DNA of 64,000 nt, from NCBI RefSeq assembly GCF_004353915.1, contig NZ_SMRP01000032.1, forward strand, positions 1 through 64,000. Direction: 5' to 3'. This DNA comes from Paraburkholderia silviterrae (lineage in GTDB: Bacteria > Pseudomonadota > Gammaproteobacteria > Burkholderiales > Burkholderiaceae). Positions 56,302 to 64,000 of this stretch are shown here, one piece after another (the first letter of the stretch is position 1; every line of letters begins with the position of its first letter). A model generated the notes under the pieces. The model was not told the origin of the DNA. It saw only the letters and a list, made by a program, of their open reading frames with translations, and ran no database searches. The position numbers and the translations under genes are program-made.

Positions 56302-57231
56302 ATGAACGCGTCATATACGTTGGCCATCGTCGGCGTCGGCAAGATCGCGCGCGACCAGCATTTGCCTGCCATCGCGGGCAACCCCGGTTTCGAGCTCGTG
56401 GCGAGCGCGAGCCGCAACGCGCAGGTCGAGCACGTGCGCAACTACACCGATATCGGTGCGCTGCTTGCCGCCGAGTCCGAGCTTGACGCCGTCTCGCTCT
56501 GCGCGCCCCCGCAGGTGCGCTACGAGCAGGCGCGCGCCGCGCTCGAAGCGGGCAAGCACGTGATGCTGGAAAAACCGCCTGGAGCGAGCGTGAGCGAAGT
56601 GGAGGCGCTGCGCGAGCTGGCGCGCCAGCATAACCGCACGCTATTCGCTACGTGGCATTCGCGCTGCGCGAGTGCCGTCAAACCGGCGCGTGCGTGGCTT
56701 GCGCAACGGACGATCCGTGCCGTGCACGTGCGCTGGAAAGAAGACGTGCGGCGCTGGCATCCGGGCCAGCAATGGATCTGGGAGCCGGGTGGCCTCGGCG
56801 TGTTCGATCCCGGCATCAACGCGCTTTCGATCGTCACGCGCATCCTGCCGCGCGAAGTGCTGCTGCGCGGCGCGACGCTGCACGTGCCCAGCGATTGCGC
56901 GACGCCCATCGCCGCCGAGCTCGATTGCATCGACACCGACGGCGTACCGGTGCGCGCCGAGTTCGACTGGCAGCACGGCCCTGTCGAGCAATGGGAAATC
57001 GACGTGGAAACCACGGACGGCCTGCTCTCGATCGCCGAAGGCGGCAAGCGTCTCGCCATCGCGGGCGAGCCGGTCGAGCTGGAGGCGGAGCGCGAGTATG
57101 CCGCGCTCTACGAGCGCTTTCACTGGCTTATCGCGCACGGGGCCGAAGACGTGGACGTGCGTCCGCTGCGGCTCGTGGCCGACGCGTCCCTGCTCGGCCG
57201 GCACGTCGAGGTCGAGGCCTTCGGTCGATGA
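56302..57231 (+). CDS. L-arabinose/D-galactose 1-dehydrogenase (Gfo/Idh/MocA family)
   Basis: 309 residues, the length of the characterised Azospirillum enzyme (recalled). Rossmann motif VGVGKIARDQHLPAI and the EKPPGAS cofactor/catalytic region, followed by the alpha/beta substrate domain (WKEDVRRWHPGQQWIWEPGGLGVFDPGINAL). It oxidises the aldose to the lactone, the first step of the non-phosphorylating pathway. The ATG at 56302 has AAAGG upstream; an earlier TTG is not needed. It is convergent with the GntR gene. Confidence 0.9.
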   Translation: MNASYTLAIVGVGKIARDQHLPAIAGNPGFELVASASRNAQVEHVRNYTDIGALLAAESELDAVSLCAPPQVRYEQARAALEAGKHVMLEKPPGASVSEVEALRELARQHNRTLFATWHSRCASAVKPARAWLAQRTIRAVHVRWKEDVRRWHPGQQWIWEPGGLGVFDPGINALSIVTRILPREVLLRGATLHVPSDCATPIAAELDCIDTDGVPVRAEFDWQHGPVEQWEIDVETTDGLLSIAEGGKRLAIAGEPVELEAEREYAALYERFHWLIAHGAEDVDVRPLRLVADASLLGRHVEVEAFGR

Positions 57232-57383
57232 GTGCCTCGCGCTTTCCGTCAGTACCGGATTCGCGCAAGCATCCTGCTGCTGGCCGTGCTGTTCGACTCG
57301 TTCCGGCGCAGCTGGCGGGCGGTATGAGCAAGAGGCGCAGCGCGCGAGCAGCGATGGGTGGCGCCGCGTGCTCGCGAGCGCGG

Positions 57384-58109
57384 CTAGCTCTCCAGCGCCG
57401 CCCCACCCAGAATAGTATTCGCATCCGCACGCGCATTATCGAGCTGCACGACACTCGCCTGCCTTGCGGCCAGCGCGTCGCGGTTCTCGATTGCCGTGAG
57501 AATAGCCTTATGCCGCGGCAGCGAAAGCGCATGCGTATTCGGATGCCGGCTCGTGAGCTTGATCGACTCGCTGAGCGCAAGCGAAAGCATATTGCCGATA
57601 TACGCGAGCATGTCATTGTGCGTGGCCGCCATGATCGCGCGGTGAAACTCCAGGTCGGGCTCGAGCAGATCGGCCGCCGTCTTGGCCTGCTCCATGCGTG
57701 CATAGGCAGCGGCAATGCGCGCGCGGTCTTCGTCGCTGGCGGAAATGGCGGCAAGCGCGGCCGCCGCGGGCTCGATGATCTGCCGCACCATCAAGAGCGA
57801 GCGGAAGAACTCGCCTTCGGGAATGCTGTTCACGGTCCAGTACAGCACGTCGGGGTCGAGCATGTGCCATTCTTCGCGCCGCCGCACCACGCTGCCCACG
57901 CGCGGCTTGGACACCACGAGGCCCTTGGCCACCAGCACGCGCGTGGCCTCGCGCAGCACGGGACGGCTCACGCCATAGGTCTCGCACAACGTGGGCTCCG
58001 CGGGCAGACGCTGGCCCGGCGCGAGCTTGCCGCCCACGATCTGCATGCCGAGCTCCTGCACGATGCGCCCGTGCATGCTCTTGCGTTTCTCTAAGTTGCG
58101 GTAATCCAT
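57384..58109 (-). CDS. GntR-family (FadR/FCD type) regulator
   Basis: 241 residues from MDYRNLEKRK (the long upstream frame covers the gap to the ABC gene). wHTH at about 12-75 (IVQELGMQIVGGKLAPGQRLPAEPTLCETYGVSRPVLREATRVLVAKGLV), FCD ligand domain at about 95-220 with DLEFHRAIMAATHNDML and the closing RHKAILTAIENRD. It follows the frcBCA-like operon by 88 nt on the same strand and is a likely sugar-responsive repressor of it. A perfect TNGTNNNACNA box lies before that operon. Confidence 0.9.
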   Translation of the reverse strand: MDYRNLEKRKSMHGRIVQELGMQIVGGKLAPGQRLPAEPTLCETYGVSRPVLREATRVLVAKGLVVSKPRVGSVVRRREEWHMLDPDVLYWTVNSIPEGEFFRSLLMVRQIIEPAAAALAAISASDEDRARIAAAYARMEQAKTAADLLEPDLEFHRAIMAATHNDMLAYIGNMLSLALSESIKLTSRHPNTHALSLPRHKAILTAIENRDALAARQASVVQLDNARADANTILGGAALES

Positions 58110-58197
58110 GTTTGTCTTGCCGGAGCGTCCGGTGTGGGCGGCCCGCTCCGACACCCCCTGTTGTAAAGGCCCGGTGCACCCGAGGTGCTCTGTGCGC

Positions 58198-59043
58198 TCA
58201 GTGCGTACTATTGGTGCGCATGGCCCGGTATTCCCGCCGCACGATGTCCATGAGCTCCGCCACCGACGTGAGCGCACTTTTCTGTTCGTAGGTCACGCGG
58301 CCTCGCTGCATCAACATGATGCGATCCGCAATATCGAGCGTCTGCGCATAATTGTGCATGATCATGATAATGGATAGGCCGCCTTTCTCCTTCAATCGCA
58401 TCAGGAGGTCGATGATGAGCCCCGCCTCGCGCGCGCCCATCGCGGCGAGCGGCTCGTCGAGCAACAGGATCTTCGCATTCGAATGCACGGCGCGCGCCAC
58501 GGCAATGGCCTGGCGCTGACCGCCCGATAGGCGCTCGACAGGCAAATCCACCGAAGGCACATGCACGCCGATGTCGTCGAGGCATTGCGCGGCGCGCTCG
58601 CGCATCTGCTTGTGGTCGAGCAGCCTGAATGGCCCGCGTCGCACGATCTCGCGGTTCAGGAACATGTTGTGGTAAATGCTCAGCGAATTCGCGAGCGCGA
58701 GATCCTGATAGACGCATTCGATGCCGAGCGCGCGCGCATGATCGACCGAGCGCAGCAGCGTCTCCTGGCCATCGATATAGAGCGTGCCGCTCGTCTGCTG
58801 ATGAAAGCCCGTGAGAATCTTCACGAGCGTGGACTTGCCCGCGCCGTTGTCGCCGAGTACGCCCAGTATCTCGCCCTTGCCGAGCGTGAGCGAGACGCCG
58901 TCGAGCGCCGTCACCGCGCCAAAGCGCTTCACGAGGTGCTCGCCGCGCACCGCGAGCGGCGCATCGGACGTGGCGGTTGCACCGGGGGCCGATGCACCGG
59001 AGTCCGCGCCCGTCCCGGGAGAGGAGGCTTGCGATTCGTCCAT
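58198..59043 (-). CDS. Sugar ABC transporter ATP-binding protein (FrcA type, single domain)
   Basis: 281 residues, one ATPase domain only. Walker A GDNGAGKST, signature LSGGQRQ, Walker B ILLLDEPLAAMG, switch His in MIMHNY. The extra disordered N-terminus (about 28 residues, Ser/Ala/Gly-rich) is unusual. Its start overlaps the permease stop by 1 nt. Single-domain FrcA ATPases serve fructose/ribose/mannose-like importers; here arabinose, galactose or fucose is suggested by the neighbours. Confidence 0.92.
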   Translation of the reverse strand: MDESQASSPGTGADSGASAPGATATSDAPLAVRGEHLVKRFGAVTALDGVSLTLGKGEILGVLGDNGAGKSTLVKILTGFHQQTSGTLYIDGQETLLRSVDHARALGIECVYQDLALANSLSIYHNMFLNREIVRRGPFRLLDHKQMRERAAQCLDDIGVHVPSVDLPVERLSGGQRQAIAVARAVHSNAKILLLDEPLAAMGAREAGLIIDLLMRLKEKGGLSIIMIMHNYAQTLDIADRIMLMQRGRVTYEQKSALTSVAELMDIVRREYRAMRTNSTH

Positions 59044-60053
59044 CAGCGTCCTCCTTTGCGGCGTATGCGTCCGACGTGGATGTTGAAGATCATGGCCGCC
59101 AGAATCGCGGCGCCCAGGATGATGTTGAACGTGAACGCGTTGATGCCGATGAGCGTGAAGCCGTCGTTGAGGATGCCGAGCACCGCCGCGCCGATCAGCC
59201 CGCCCACGATGGTGCCCGAGCCGCCCGTGAGCGGCGTGCCGCCGATCACGGCGGCGGCCACGGCGAGGAACATGATCTGGTTGCCGCCCGCCTGCGGGTC
59301 GATGGAGGTGATGCGAAAGGCTTCGAGCATGCCGGTGAAGCCCGCGAGCACCGCGGCGAGAATGAAGTTGCCGAGGCGCAGCCGGTTCACGTGAATACCG
59401 GCCTCGCTCGCGCCGAGCGGGTTCGCGCCCGCCGCCTGCGTGTGCAGGCCCCAGCGCGTGTGCCGCAAGAGCACGTGCATCGCGAACGCGATGGCCACGG
59501 TCCAGAGGATCTCGCTATAGCCCCACGCGCCCATGAAGCCGGAGAACGTGGTCGAGCCCGGCGTGGCGGCGGGCGTGCCGCGCGAGACCGTGAGCGTGAT
59601 GCCGTTGATGAGAAAGAGTGTGCCGAGCGTGGTGACGAACGAGGGCAGCCGCAGCCACACGGTCACGGCGCCGTTCACGAAGCCAATGACCGCGGCGGCC
59701 ACGAGACCCGCAACTACGGCGAGCCACATGGGCGCGCCCGCGTCGTTCGCGAACACCATCATGAACGGCGCGAATGCGAACACCATGCCCGCCGAAAGGT
59801 CGATGTCGCCGCCGATCATCAGCATGATTTCGCCGAACGCGATGATCGCCACTGGCGCGATGAACTGCGAGAGATTGACGAGACTCGCGTTGGTGAGCAG
59901 GAAATCGTGGTTCGCGAATTCGAAGTAGGCGGCCAGCAGCACGGCTACGAGCAGGATGCGCAGCTCGGGCGCCCATTGCGATGCGAATGAAACGCCCGCG
60001 CGCCGGGGCGCGCGGACCGCTTCGATCTTGCCTGATTCGTTCACTGTATCCAT
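59043..60053 (-). CDS. Sugar ABC transporter permease (FrcC type)
   Basis: 336 residues from the ATG overlapping the binding-protein stop (TGATG). About 8-10 hydrophobic helices; the branched-chain/ribose-type signature appears in IGGDIDLSAGMVFAFAPFMMV and the coupling region AVIGGTPLTGGSGTIVGGLIG. Second gene of the three-gene importer. A GTG one codon earlier is an alternative start. Confidence 0.92.
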   Translation of the reverse strand: MDTVNESGKIEAVRAPRRAGVSFASQWAPELRILLVAVLLAAYFEFANHDFLLTNASLVNLSQFIAPVAIIAFGEIMLMIGGDIDLSAGMVFAFAPFMMVFANDAGAPMWLAVVAGLVAAAVIGFVNGAVTVWLRLPSFVTTLGTLFLINGITLTVSRGTPAATPGSTTFSGFMGAWGYSEILWTVAIAFAMHVLLRHTRWGLHTQAAGANPLGASEAGIHVNRLRLGNFILAAVLAGFTGMLEAFRITSIDPQAGGNQIMFLAVAAAVIGGTPLTGGSGTIVGGLIGAAVLGILNDGFTLIGINAFTFNIILGAAILAAMIFNIHVGRIRRKGGR

Positions 60054-61162
60054 CACGACTTGATTGCGCCGTTCATCGGGACGATTTGCGGCTTGGTGGT
60101 CTTGCCTTCATAGCGCGTCGAGGTGTTCAGGTACGGCTCGACGGTCGCCTTCGTCACGAATTTCAGGCCCGTGTTGACGTCGGCCGGACCGACCAGGCCG
60201 CCCGAGGCGAGGAACACGAACGCCTCCATCACCGTATAGAAGCCCTGCACGTAGGGCTGCTGATCGATGGTGAAGTCGAGGAAGCCTTCGTGGATGAGCT
60301 GGATGGTGGTGGGCAGCAAGTCGAAGCCGCCGCCGTGCACGCCCTTCGAAGGCAGGTTCGACTCCTTCATCACCTGCGCAACGCCCTGTGTGCTGCCCGC
60401 ATCCACGGCGAACATGCCCTTCAGGTCCTGGTGGCCCAGATAGAACGACTTGATCTTCGAAAGCTCCTCGTTGACGGTCGCGCCCGTGGCCACGGTCTGG
60501 ATGTCGATCTTCTTGCCGGACTTCTTGATGGCGTCGCTCGCGCCATCGAGACGCGGCTGGATATTGAGCTGCCCCGGCGTCGCGATGAAGAGCCCGACCA
60601 TGCCGCTGTCGATGAGGCTCACGATGCGCTCGCCCATCTGGTAGCCCGAGAGATACAGGTCCTGGCCGATATAGGCAAGGCGCGGATTATGCTTGCCGCG
60701 CGGTGCGTCGGCGTTGTAGGCGAACACCGGAATGCCGGCGTCGAGCGCGGCCTGGATAGGCTTGTCGAAGGCGCTCGGATCGACGATCGGCACGGCGATG
60801 GCGTCGGCCTTGGCGGCAATCGCCGAATTCACCGCGCGCACCATTTCGCCCGCGTCCGAGGTGGCCGATCCGGTCCACTGATAGTCCATGCCGAGCAACG
60901 CGCAGGCATCCTGAATGCCGTATTGCGTGGGCACGAAGAACGGGTTCGTGGTGACGTGATTGACGAACACGATCCGCCACTTCTTGTGCGAGGGAAATGC
61001 CGTCTCCGCCGCCTGGGCCTGCGAAATCAGCCCGCCCGCGCCGCCGAGCGCGCCCATGAGCGAAAGCGCCGCGCCTAGCCCGGCGCCCTGCATCAGCCCC
61101 CGCCGCGCGGCGTTCAAACCGTTGCTGTTGCCTTCCTTGTCGTCATCCCGTTGCTGTGCCAT
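60053..61162 (-). CDS. Periplasmic sugar-binding protein (FrcB type) with a Tat-like signal
   Basis: 369 residues behind CGGAGGA. The signal region carries a twin-arginine pair (ARRGLMQGAGLGAALSL) and ends near AQAAE, so Tat export is possible, unusual for ABC binding proteins. The mature part is a type-1 periplasmic-binding fold (FVNHVTTNPFFVPTQYGIQDACALLG, PIVDPSAFDKPIQAALDAGIPVFAYNADA, GGGFDLLP). First gene of the importer operon; the operator and promoter lie about 200 bp upstream. Confidence 0.92.
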   Translation of the reverse strand: MAQQRDDDKEGNSNGLNAARRGLMQGAGLGAALSLMGALGGAGGLISQAQAAETAFPSHKKWRIVFVNHVTTNPFFVPTQYGIQDACALLGMDYQWTGSATSDAGEMVRAVNSAIAAKADAIAVPIVDPSAFDKPIQAALDAGIPVFAYNADAPRGKHNPRLAYIGQDLYLSGYQMGERIVSLIDSGMVGLFIATPGQLNIQPRLDGASDAIKKSGKKIDIQTVATGATVNEELSKIKSFYLGHQDLKGMFAVDAGSTQGVAQVMKESNLPSKGVHGGGFDLLPTTIQLIHEGFLDFTIDQQPYVQGFYTVMEAFVFLASGGLVGPADVNTGLKFVTKATVEPYLNTSTRYEGKTTKPQIVPMNGAIKS

Positions 61163-61314
61163 GTCTTCCTCCGGCTCTCTTCTTCGTGGGTCGATGTGGT
61201 CGACGTTGAGTCGATCGCGTGCAGATGCTGGACGGCACCGGGAGTGCGCTGGGCAGCGCAAGACTGTGGCGTGGCGACGTGCAACCCCGATCCGGAAGTG
61301 CTCGATACGCGCCG

Positions 61315-61326
61315 TGCGGTACCGCA
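61315..61326. promoter_or_regulatory. Palindrome in the importer leader
   Basis: TGCGGTACCGCA, a perfect 12-bp palindrome downstream of the predicted promoter of the binding-protein operon; a possible second regulator site (for example a LysR or catabolite regulator). Confidence 0.35.
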
Positions 61327-61361
61327 AAAATGGTAGTGCAGCGCGGTTGCGCCTCCTAATC

Positions 61362-61395
61362 CATGTATACCCCTAACTAGTCCGACTATTGGAAG
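61362..61395 (-). promoter_or_regulatory. Predicted promoter of the FrcBCA operon with FadR-type operator
   Basis: On the minus strand TTCCAA (-35-like) and TATACA (-10-like, plus coordinates 61364-61369) are spaced 19 bp. Inside the spacer lies TAGTCGGACTA (61378-61388), an 11-bp palindrome that fits the FadR-subfamily consensus TNGTNNNACNA exactly. Binding there would block RNA polymerase; the GntR gene at the end of this operon is the obvious candidate repressor. Confidence 0.6.
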
Positions 61396-61434
61396 CGTGG
61401 GTAACAAAGCGCTTACGACGCTGCTTGCTGCGCT

Positions 61435-62580
61435 TTACGCCTCGCGCGGCGGCGCGGCGGCGAGCTTCGTCTGATCGAGCGGCGTGGCCTGCTGCACGCG
61501 CTCGCGCGGCGCGCGCGCAGCGCCCTTGCCGCCGCCGGTGGACTTGCGGCGCGCGGCGTGACGCTCGGTGGCGCGCTGCAGCAGACAGAACGCGCAGAGC
61601 AGGGCGCCGATCACGATGCGCGTCCACCAGGAGCTGAGCGTGCCGTCGAACGTGATGAGGGTCTGGATCGTGCCGAGGATACCCACGCCGAACACCGAGC
61701 CGATCACGTAGCCCACGCCGCCCGTGAGCAGCGTGCCGCCGATCACGGTCGCGGCGATGGCGTCGAGCTCCATGCCCTGCGCCTGCAAGCCGTAACCCGA
61801 GAGCACATAGAGCGTGAACACCACGCCGCCGAGCGCGGAGCAAAAACCCGAGAGCGCGTAGACGGCGATCTTGGTGCGCGCGACGGGCAAGCCCATGAGC
61901 AGCGCAGAGCGCTCGTTGCCGCCGATGGCGTAGACGTTGCGCCCGAAGCGCGTGAAATGCGCGATGACGATACCCGCTGCAAGCATCGCGAGCGCGGTGA
62001 GCGAGCCCGTGGTGAGCGAGCCGCTGCCCACGGGGATGCTGAATTCGGAGAGCGCGTGAAAGCCGGCGTCGCTGATCTGGATGGATTCGGTGGTGATGAG
62101 AAAGCAGGTGCCGCGCGCGAGGAACATGCCGGCGAGCGTGATGATGAAGGGCTGCAGCCGGAAGAAGTGGATCAGCGCGCCCATCGCCGCGCCGTATAGC
62201 GCGCCGAGCAGCAGCACGAGCGGCACGACCACGGCCACGGACCAGTGCAGCTTCTCGGTGCCCACGGCGCACAGGATCGTGGTGAGCGCGACAACGGCGC
62301 CCACGGAAAGATCGATGCCGCCCGAGATGATCACGAACGTCATGCCGATGGCCACGATCAACAGGAACGCATTGTCGACGAGGAGTCCGAATAAAACTTG
62401 CAGTGAGAAGAAGCCGGTGTACATGACGGAGCCGAAGCCGAACAGCACCACGAACAGCAGTATCGTGACAACAATGGGCAGCACGCGCGGATCGACGAAG
62501 CGCGAGACGCCGCGCCGCAAGGTGGCGAGCGTGCCCACAGCAGCGTCGGCATTGGCGTTGGCGGATGGTGGGCGGCTCAT
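61435..62580 (-). CDS. Sugar ABC transporter permease (YjfF type)
   Basis: 381 residues. Ribose/galactofuranose permease features: SGGIDLSVGAVVALTTILCAVGTEKLHW near helix 3 and the coupling segment ATVIGGTLLTGGVGYVIGSVFGVGILGTIQTLI. A charged tail of about 45 residues follows the last helix. Second permease of the left-reading YtfR-YtfT-YjfF set, 24 nt after the YtfT-type gene; its binding protein (YtfQ) would be outside the window or replaced by another. Confidence 0.9.
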   Translation of the reverse strand: MSRPPSANANADAAVGTLATLRRGVSRFVDPRVLPIVVTILLFVVLFGFGSVMYTGFFSLQVLFGLLVDNAFLLIVAIGMTFVIISGGIDLSVGAVVALTTILCAVGTEKLHWSVAVVVPLVLLLGALYGAAMGALIHFFRLQPFIITLAGMFLARGTCFLITTESIQISDAGFHALSEFSIPVGSGSLTTGSLTALAMLAAGIVIAHFTRFGRNVYAIGGNERSALLMGLPVARTKIAVYALSGFCSALGGVVFTLYVLSGYGLQAQGMELDAIAATVIGGTLLTGGVGYVIGSVFGVGILGTIQTLITFDGTLSSWWTRIVIGALLCAFCLLQRATERHAARRKSTGGGKGAARAPRERVQQATPLDQTKLAAAPPREA

Positions 62581-62604
62581 GCTCGGTTTCCCCGAAGTCG
62601 TTTT

Positions 62605-63663
62605 TCAGGCCCGCGCACGCCGCGCGAGCGCGATGCGCTTGAGTTGATGGGCCGCGAACGCGCGCGCGGCGGGCGACTGGATCACGCACACGCACAGCAC
62701 GACCACGGCCTTGACGACGAGCGTGGCCTCGGGCGGCACGCCGATCGAATAGGTGGTGTAGGTGAGCGTCTGGATGATGAGCGCGCCTAGCACCGTGCCG
62801 GCGAGGCTGAAGCGCCCGCCCGAGAGCGAGGTGCCGCCGAGCGTCACGGCGAGGATCGCATCGAGCTCGAGCAACAACCCCGCGTTGTTGCCATCGGCGC
62901 TGCGCACGTTCGAGCTGATGAGGATGCCGGCGATGGCCGCCGTCACGCCGCAACACGCATAGGTGCCAAATACCACGGCGTGCGAAGAGAGGCCCGCGAG
63001 CCGCGCGGCCACGGGATTCACGCCAATGGAGCGGATGAAAAGCCCGAGCGCCGTGCGATTCACGATGAGCACGGTGAGCACGGTCACGGCGACGGCGATC
63101 CACACGGCGCAGGGCACGAGCGCAAAGTAGCCGCCGCCCGCATACAGATAGCCCATCGCGCCGATGGGGATGATCTGGCCGCCCGTGAGCAGTTGCGCGA
63201 CGCCGCGTCCGGCCACCATGAGGATCAAGGTCGCGATGATCGGCTGCATGCCCACGACGGCCACGAGCAGCCCGTTCCACATTCCTGCGGCGAGGCCCAC
63301 GGCGAGTGCCGCGCCGAACGCGGCGGCCACGCGCGAGGGGTCATCGGCGAGCACGGTGGCCGCCGCCGCGCCCGCGATCGCGACCACGGCGCCCACCGAA
63401 ATGTCGATGCCGCGCGTGGCGATCACGAGCGTCATGCCGAGCGAGACCACGACGAGCGGCGCGGCGCGCATGAGGATGTCGATGGGCGCACCGAACAGAT
63501 GCCCGCCCAGCAGCGTGATAGCGAGGAAGTTCGCGCGATGCGCGACGTCGACGGCAAACAAGGCCACGAGCGTGAGCGCGGGCCACACGAGCGGATGCTT
63601 GAGCACGAGCGCGAGCCAGGCGGGCAAGCCGGAACGCAGCACGGCAGGCGGGCGCACGTTCAT
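62605..63663 (-). CDS. Sugar ABC transporter permease (YtfT type)
   Basis: 352 residues with about nine helices; signatures IATRGIDISVGAVVAIAGAAAATVLAD and AVTLGGTSLSGGRFSLAGTVLGALIIQTL. Its ATG overlaps the ATPase stop by 4 nt (ATGA), so the genes are translationally coupled. With YtfR and YjfF it forms the two-permease importer class known for galactofuranose; arabinose or another furanose sugar is equally possible here. Confidence 0.91.
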   Translation of the reverse strand: MNVRPPAVLRSGLPAWLALVLKHPLVWPALTLVALFAVDVAHRANFLAITLLGGHLFGAPIDILMRAAPLVVVSLGMTLVIATRGIDISVGAVVAIAGAAAATVLADDPSRVAAAFGAALAVGLAAGMWNGLLVAVVGMQPIIATLILMVAGRGVAQLLTGGQIIPIGAMGYLYAGGGYFALVPCAVWIAVAVTVLTVLIVNRTALGLFIRSIGVNPVAARLAGLSSHAVVFGTYACCGVTAAIAGILISSNVRSADGNNAGLLLELDAILAVTLGGTSLSGGRFSLAGTVLGALIIQTLTYTTYSIGVPPEATLVVKAVVVLCVCVIQSPAARAFAAHQLKRIALARRARA

Positions 63664-64000
63664 TTGCGGTCTCCCGCGATGAGGCCATAGACCTCGTGCT
63701 CAGAACGCGACTCTCCGGATAACTCCGCCACCTTGCGCCGGTCGCGCAGCACGGCGATGCGATCGCTCACGCGCACCACCTCGCTGATCTCCGATGAGAT
63801 GAAGAGAATGCCGAGCCCCTTCGCGCAGAGCGCGCGCACGCGGTCCATGATTTCGAGCTTGGCGGCCACGTCGATGCCGCGCGTGGGCTCGTCGAGAATC
63901 AGGAGGCGCGGCTCGGTCGCGAGCCAGCGCGCTAGCAGCACCTTCTGCTGATTGCCGCCCGAAAGCAGGCCGATGGGCTGCTCCGCGTCGCGCGCCTTGA
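63660..64000 (-). CDS. Sugar ABC transporter ATPase (YtfR/AraG type), C-terminal part only
   Basis: The last 113 residues of the second ATPase domain of a tandem sugar ABC ATPase; the 5' part lies beyond the right edge. Signature LSGGNQQKVLLARW, Walker B LLILDEPTRGIDV, and the C-terminal FISSEISEVVRVSDRIAVLRD switch region are intact. It overlaps the YtfT-type permease start by 4 nt. Confidence 0.9.
   Translation of the reverse strand, partial: KARDAEQPIGLLSGGNQQKVLLARWLATEPRLLILDEPTRGIDVAAKLEIMDRVRALCAKGLGILFISSEISEVVRVSDRIAVLRDRRKVAELSGESRSEHEVYGLIAGDRK

Overview
The window looks like a chromosomal segment of a Burkholderia/Paraburkholderia-type betaproteobacterium. This is inferred from the high GC content, the strong G/C third-position bias, the gene repertoire (ANTAR-type NasT, large-type isocitrate lyase, a LuxR/DUF1329/SnoaL catabolic cluster, FrcBCA and YtfRT-YjfF sugar ABC systems) and the many LysR regulators. 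No rRNA, tRNA or CRISPR array was seen.

Layout. 0-8 kb: the end of a cellulose-synthesis operon read leftward (bcsB-bcsZ-bcsC and the start of one more gene); bcsA is not inside the window. 8-12.3 kb: a LysR regulator with two HTH domains, preceded by the frameshifted remains of a GntR regulator, then two exported proteins and an ABM-domain monooxygenase-like protein. 12.4-14.2 kb: nasT-nasS, a nitrate-sensing antitermination pair with no nitrate genes beside it. 14.6-23.7 kb: a catabolic-looking island with a LuxR-type regulator, DUF1329, EthD, three SnoaL-like proteins, a truncated FAD dehydrogenase, an epimerase/NmrA-like protein and two SDRs. Each of its transcription units carries one copy of a 20-bp palindrome (CATCATCC-N4-GGATGATG), so the island reads as one regulon. 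23.7-32 kb: an accessory stretch with several gene-poor gaps, an AT-rich orphan gene, a tyrosine recombinase with an abnormal C-terminus, a BetI-like TetR, a choline-binding protein without its transporter, and an amidase.

32-45.7 kb is core-like: isocitrate lyase (strong terminator and a large promoter dyad), a MarR-clcA pair, an HPP-CBS membrane protein sharing the MarR-type operator, a MlaC-like protein, an AI-2E-type transporter with a soluble tail, a XerC/D-like recombinase, two VOC proteins and a CSS-EAL c-di-GMP phosphodiesterase. 45.7-54.6 kb: an M20 amidohydrolase plus YfcC transporter under a divergent LysR with a perfect 19-bp palindrome between them, then yqiK-yqiJ, a small membrane protein, a SAM methyltransferase and another LysR.

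54.7-64 kb: a pentose/galactose-type oxidative sugar pathway. It has a deletion-fused remnant of a sugar-acid dehydratase and an MFS permease, a DHDPS-family enzyme, a sugar 1-dehydrogenase, a FadR-type GntR and two ABC importers in tandem. A TNGTNNNACNA operator lies inside the predicted promoter of the second importer. The broken dehydratase suggests that this pathway is now incomplete at this locus.
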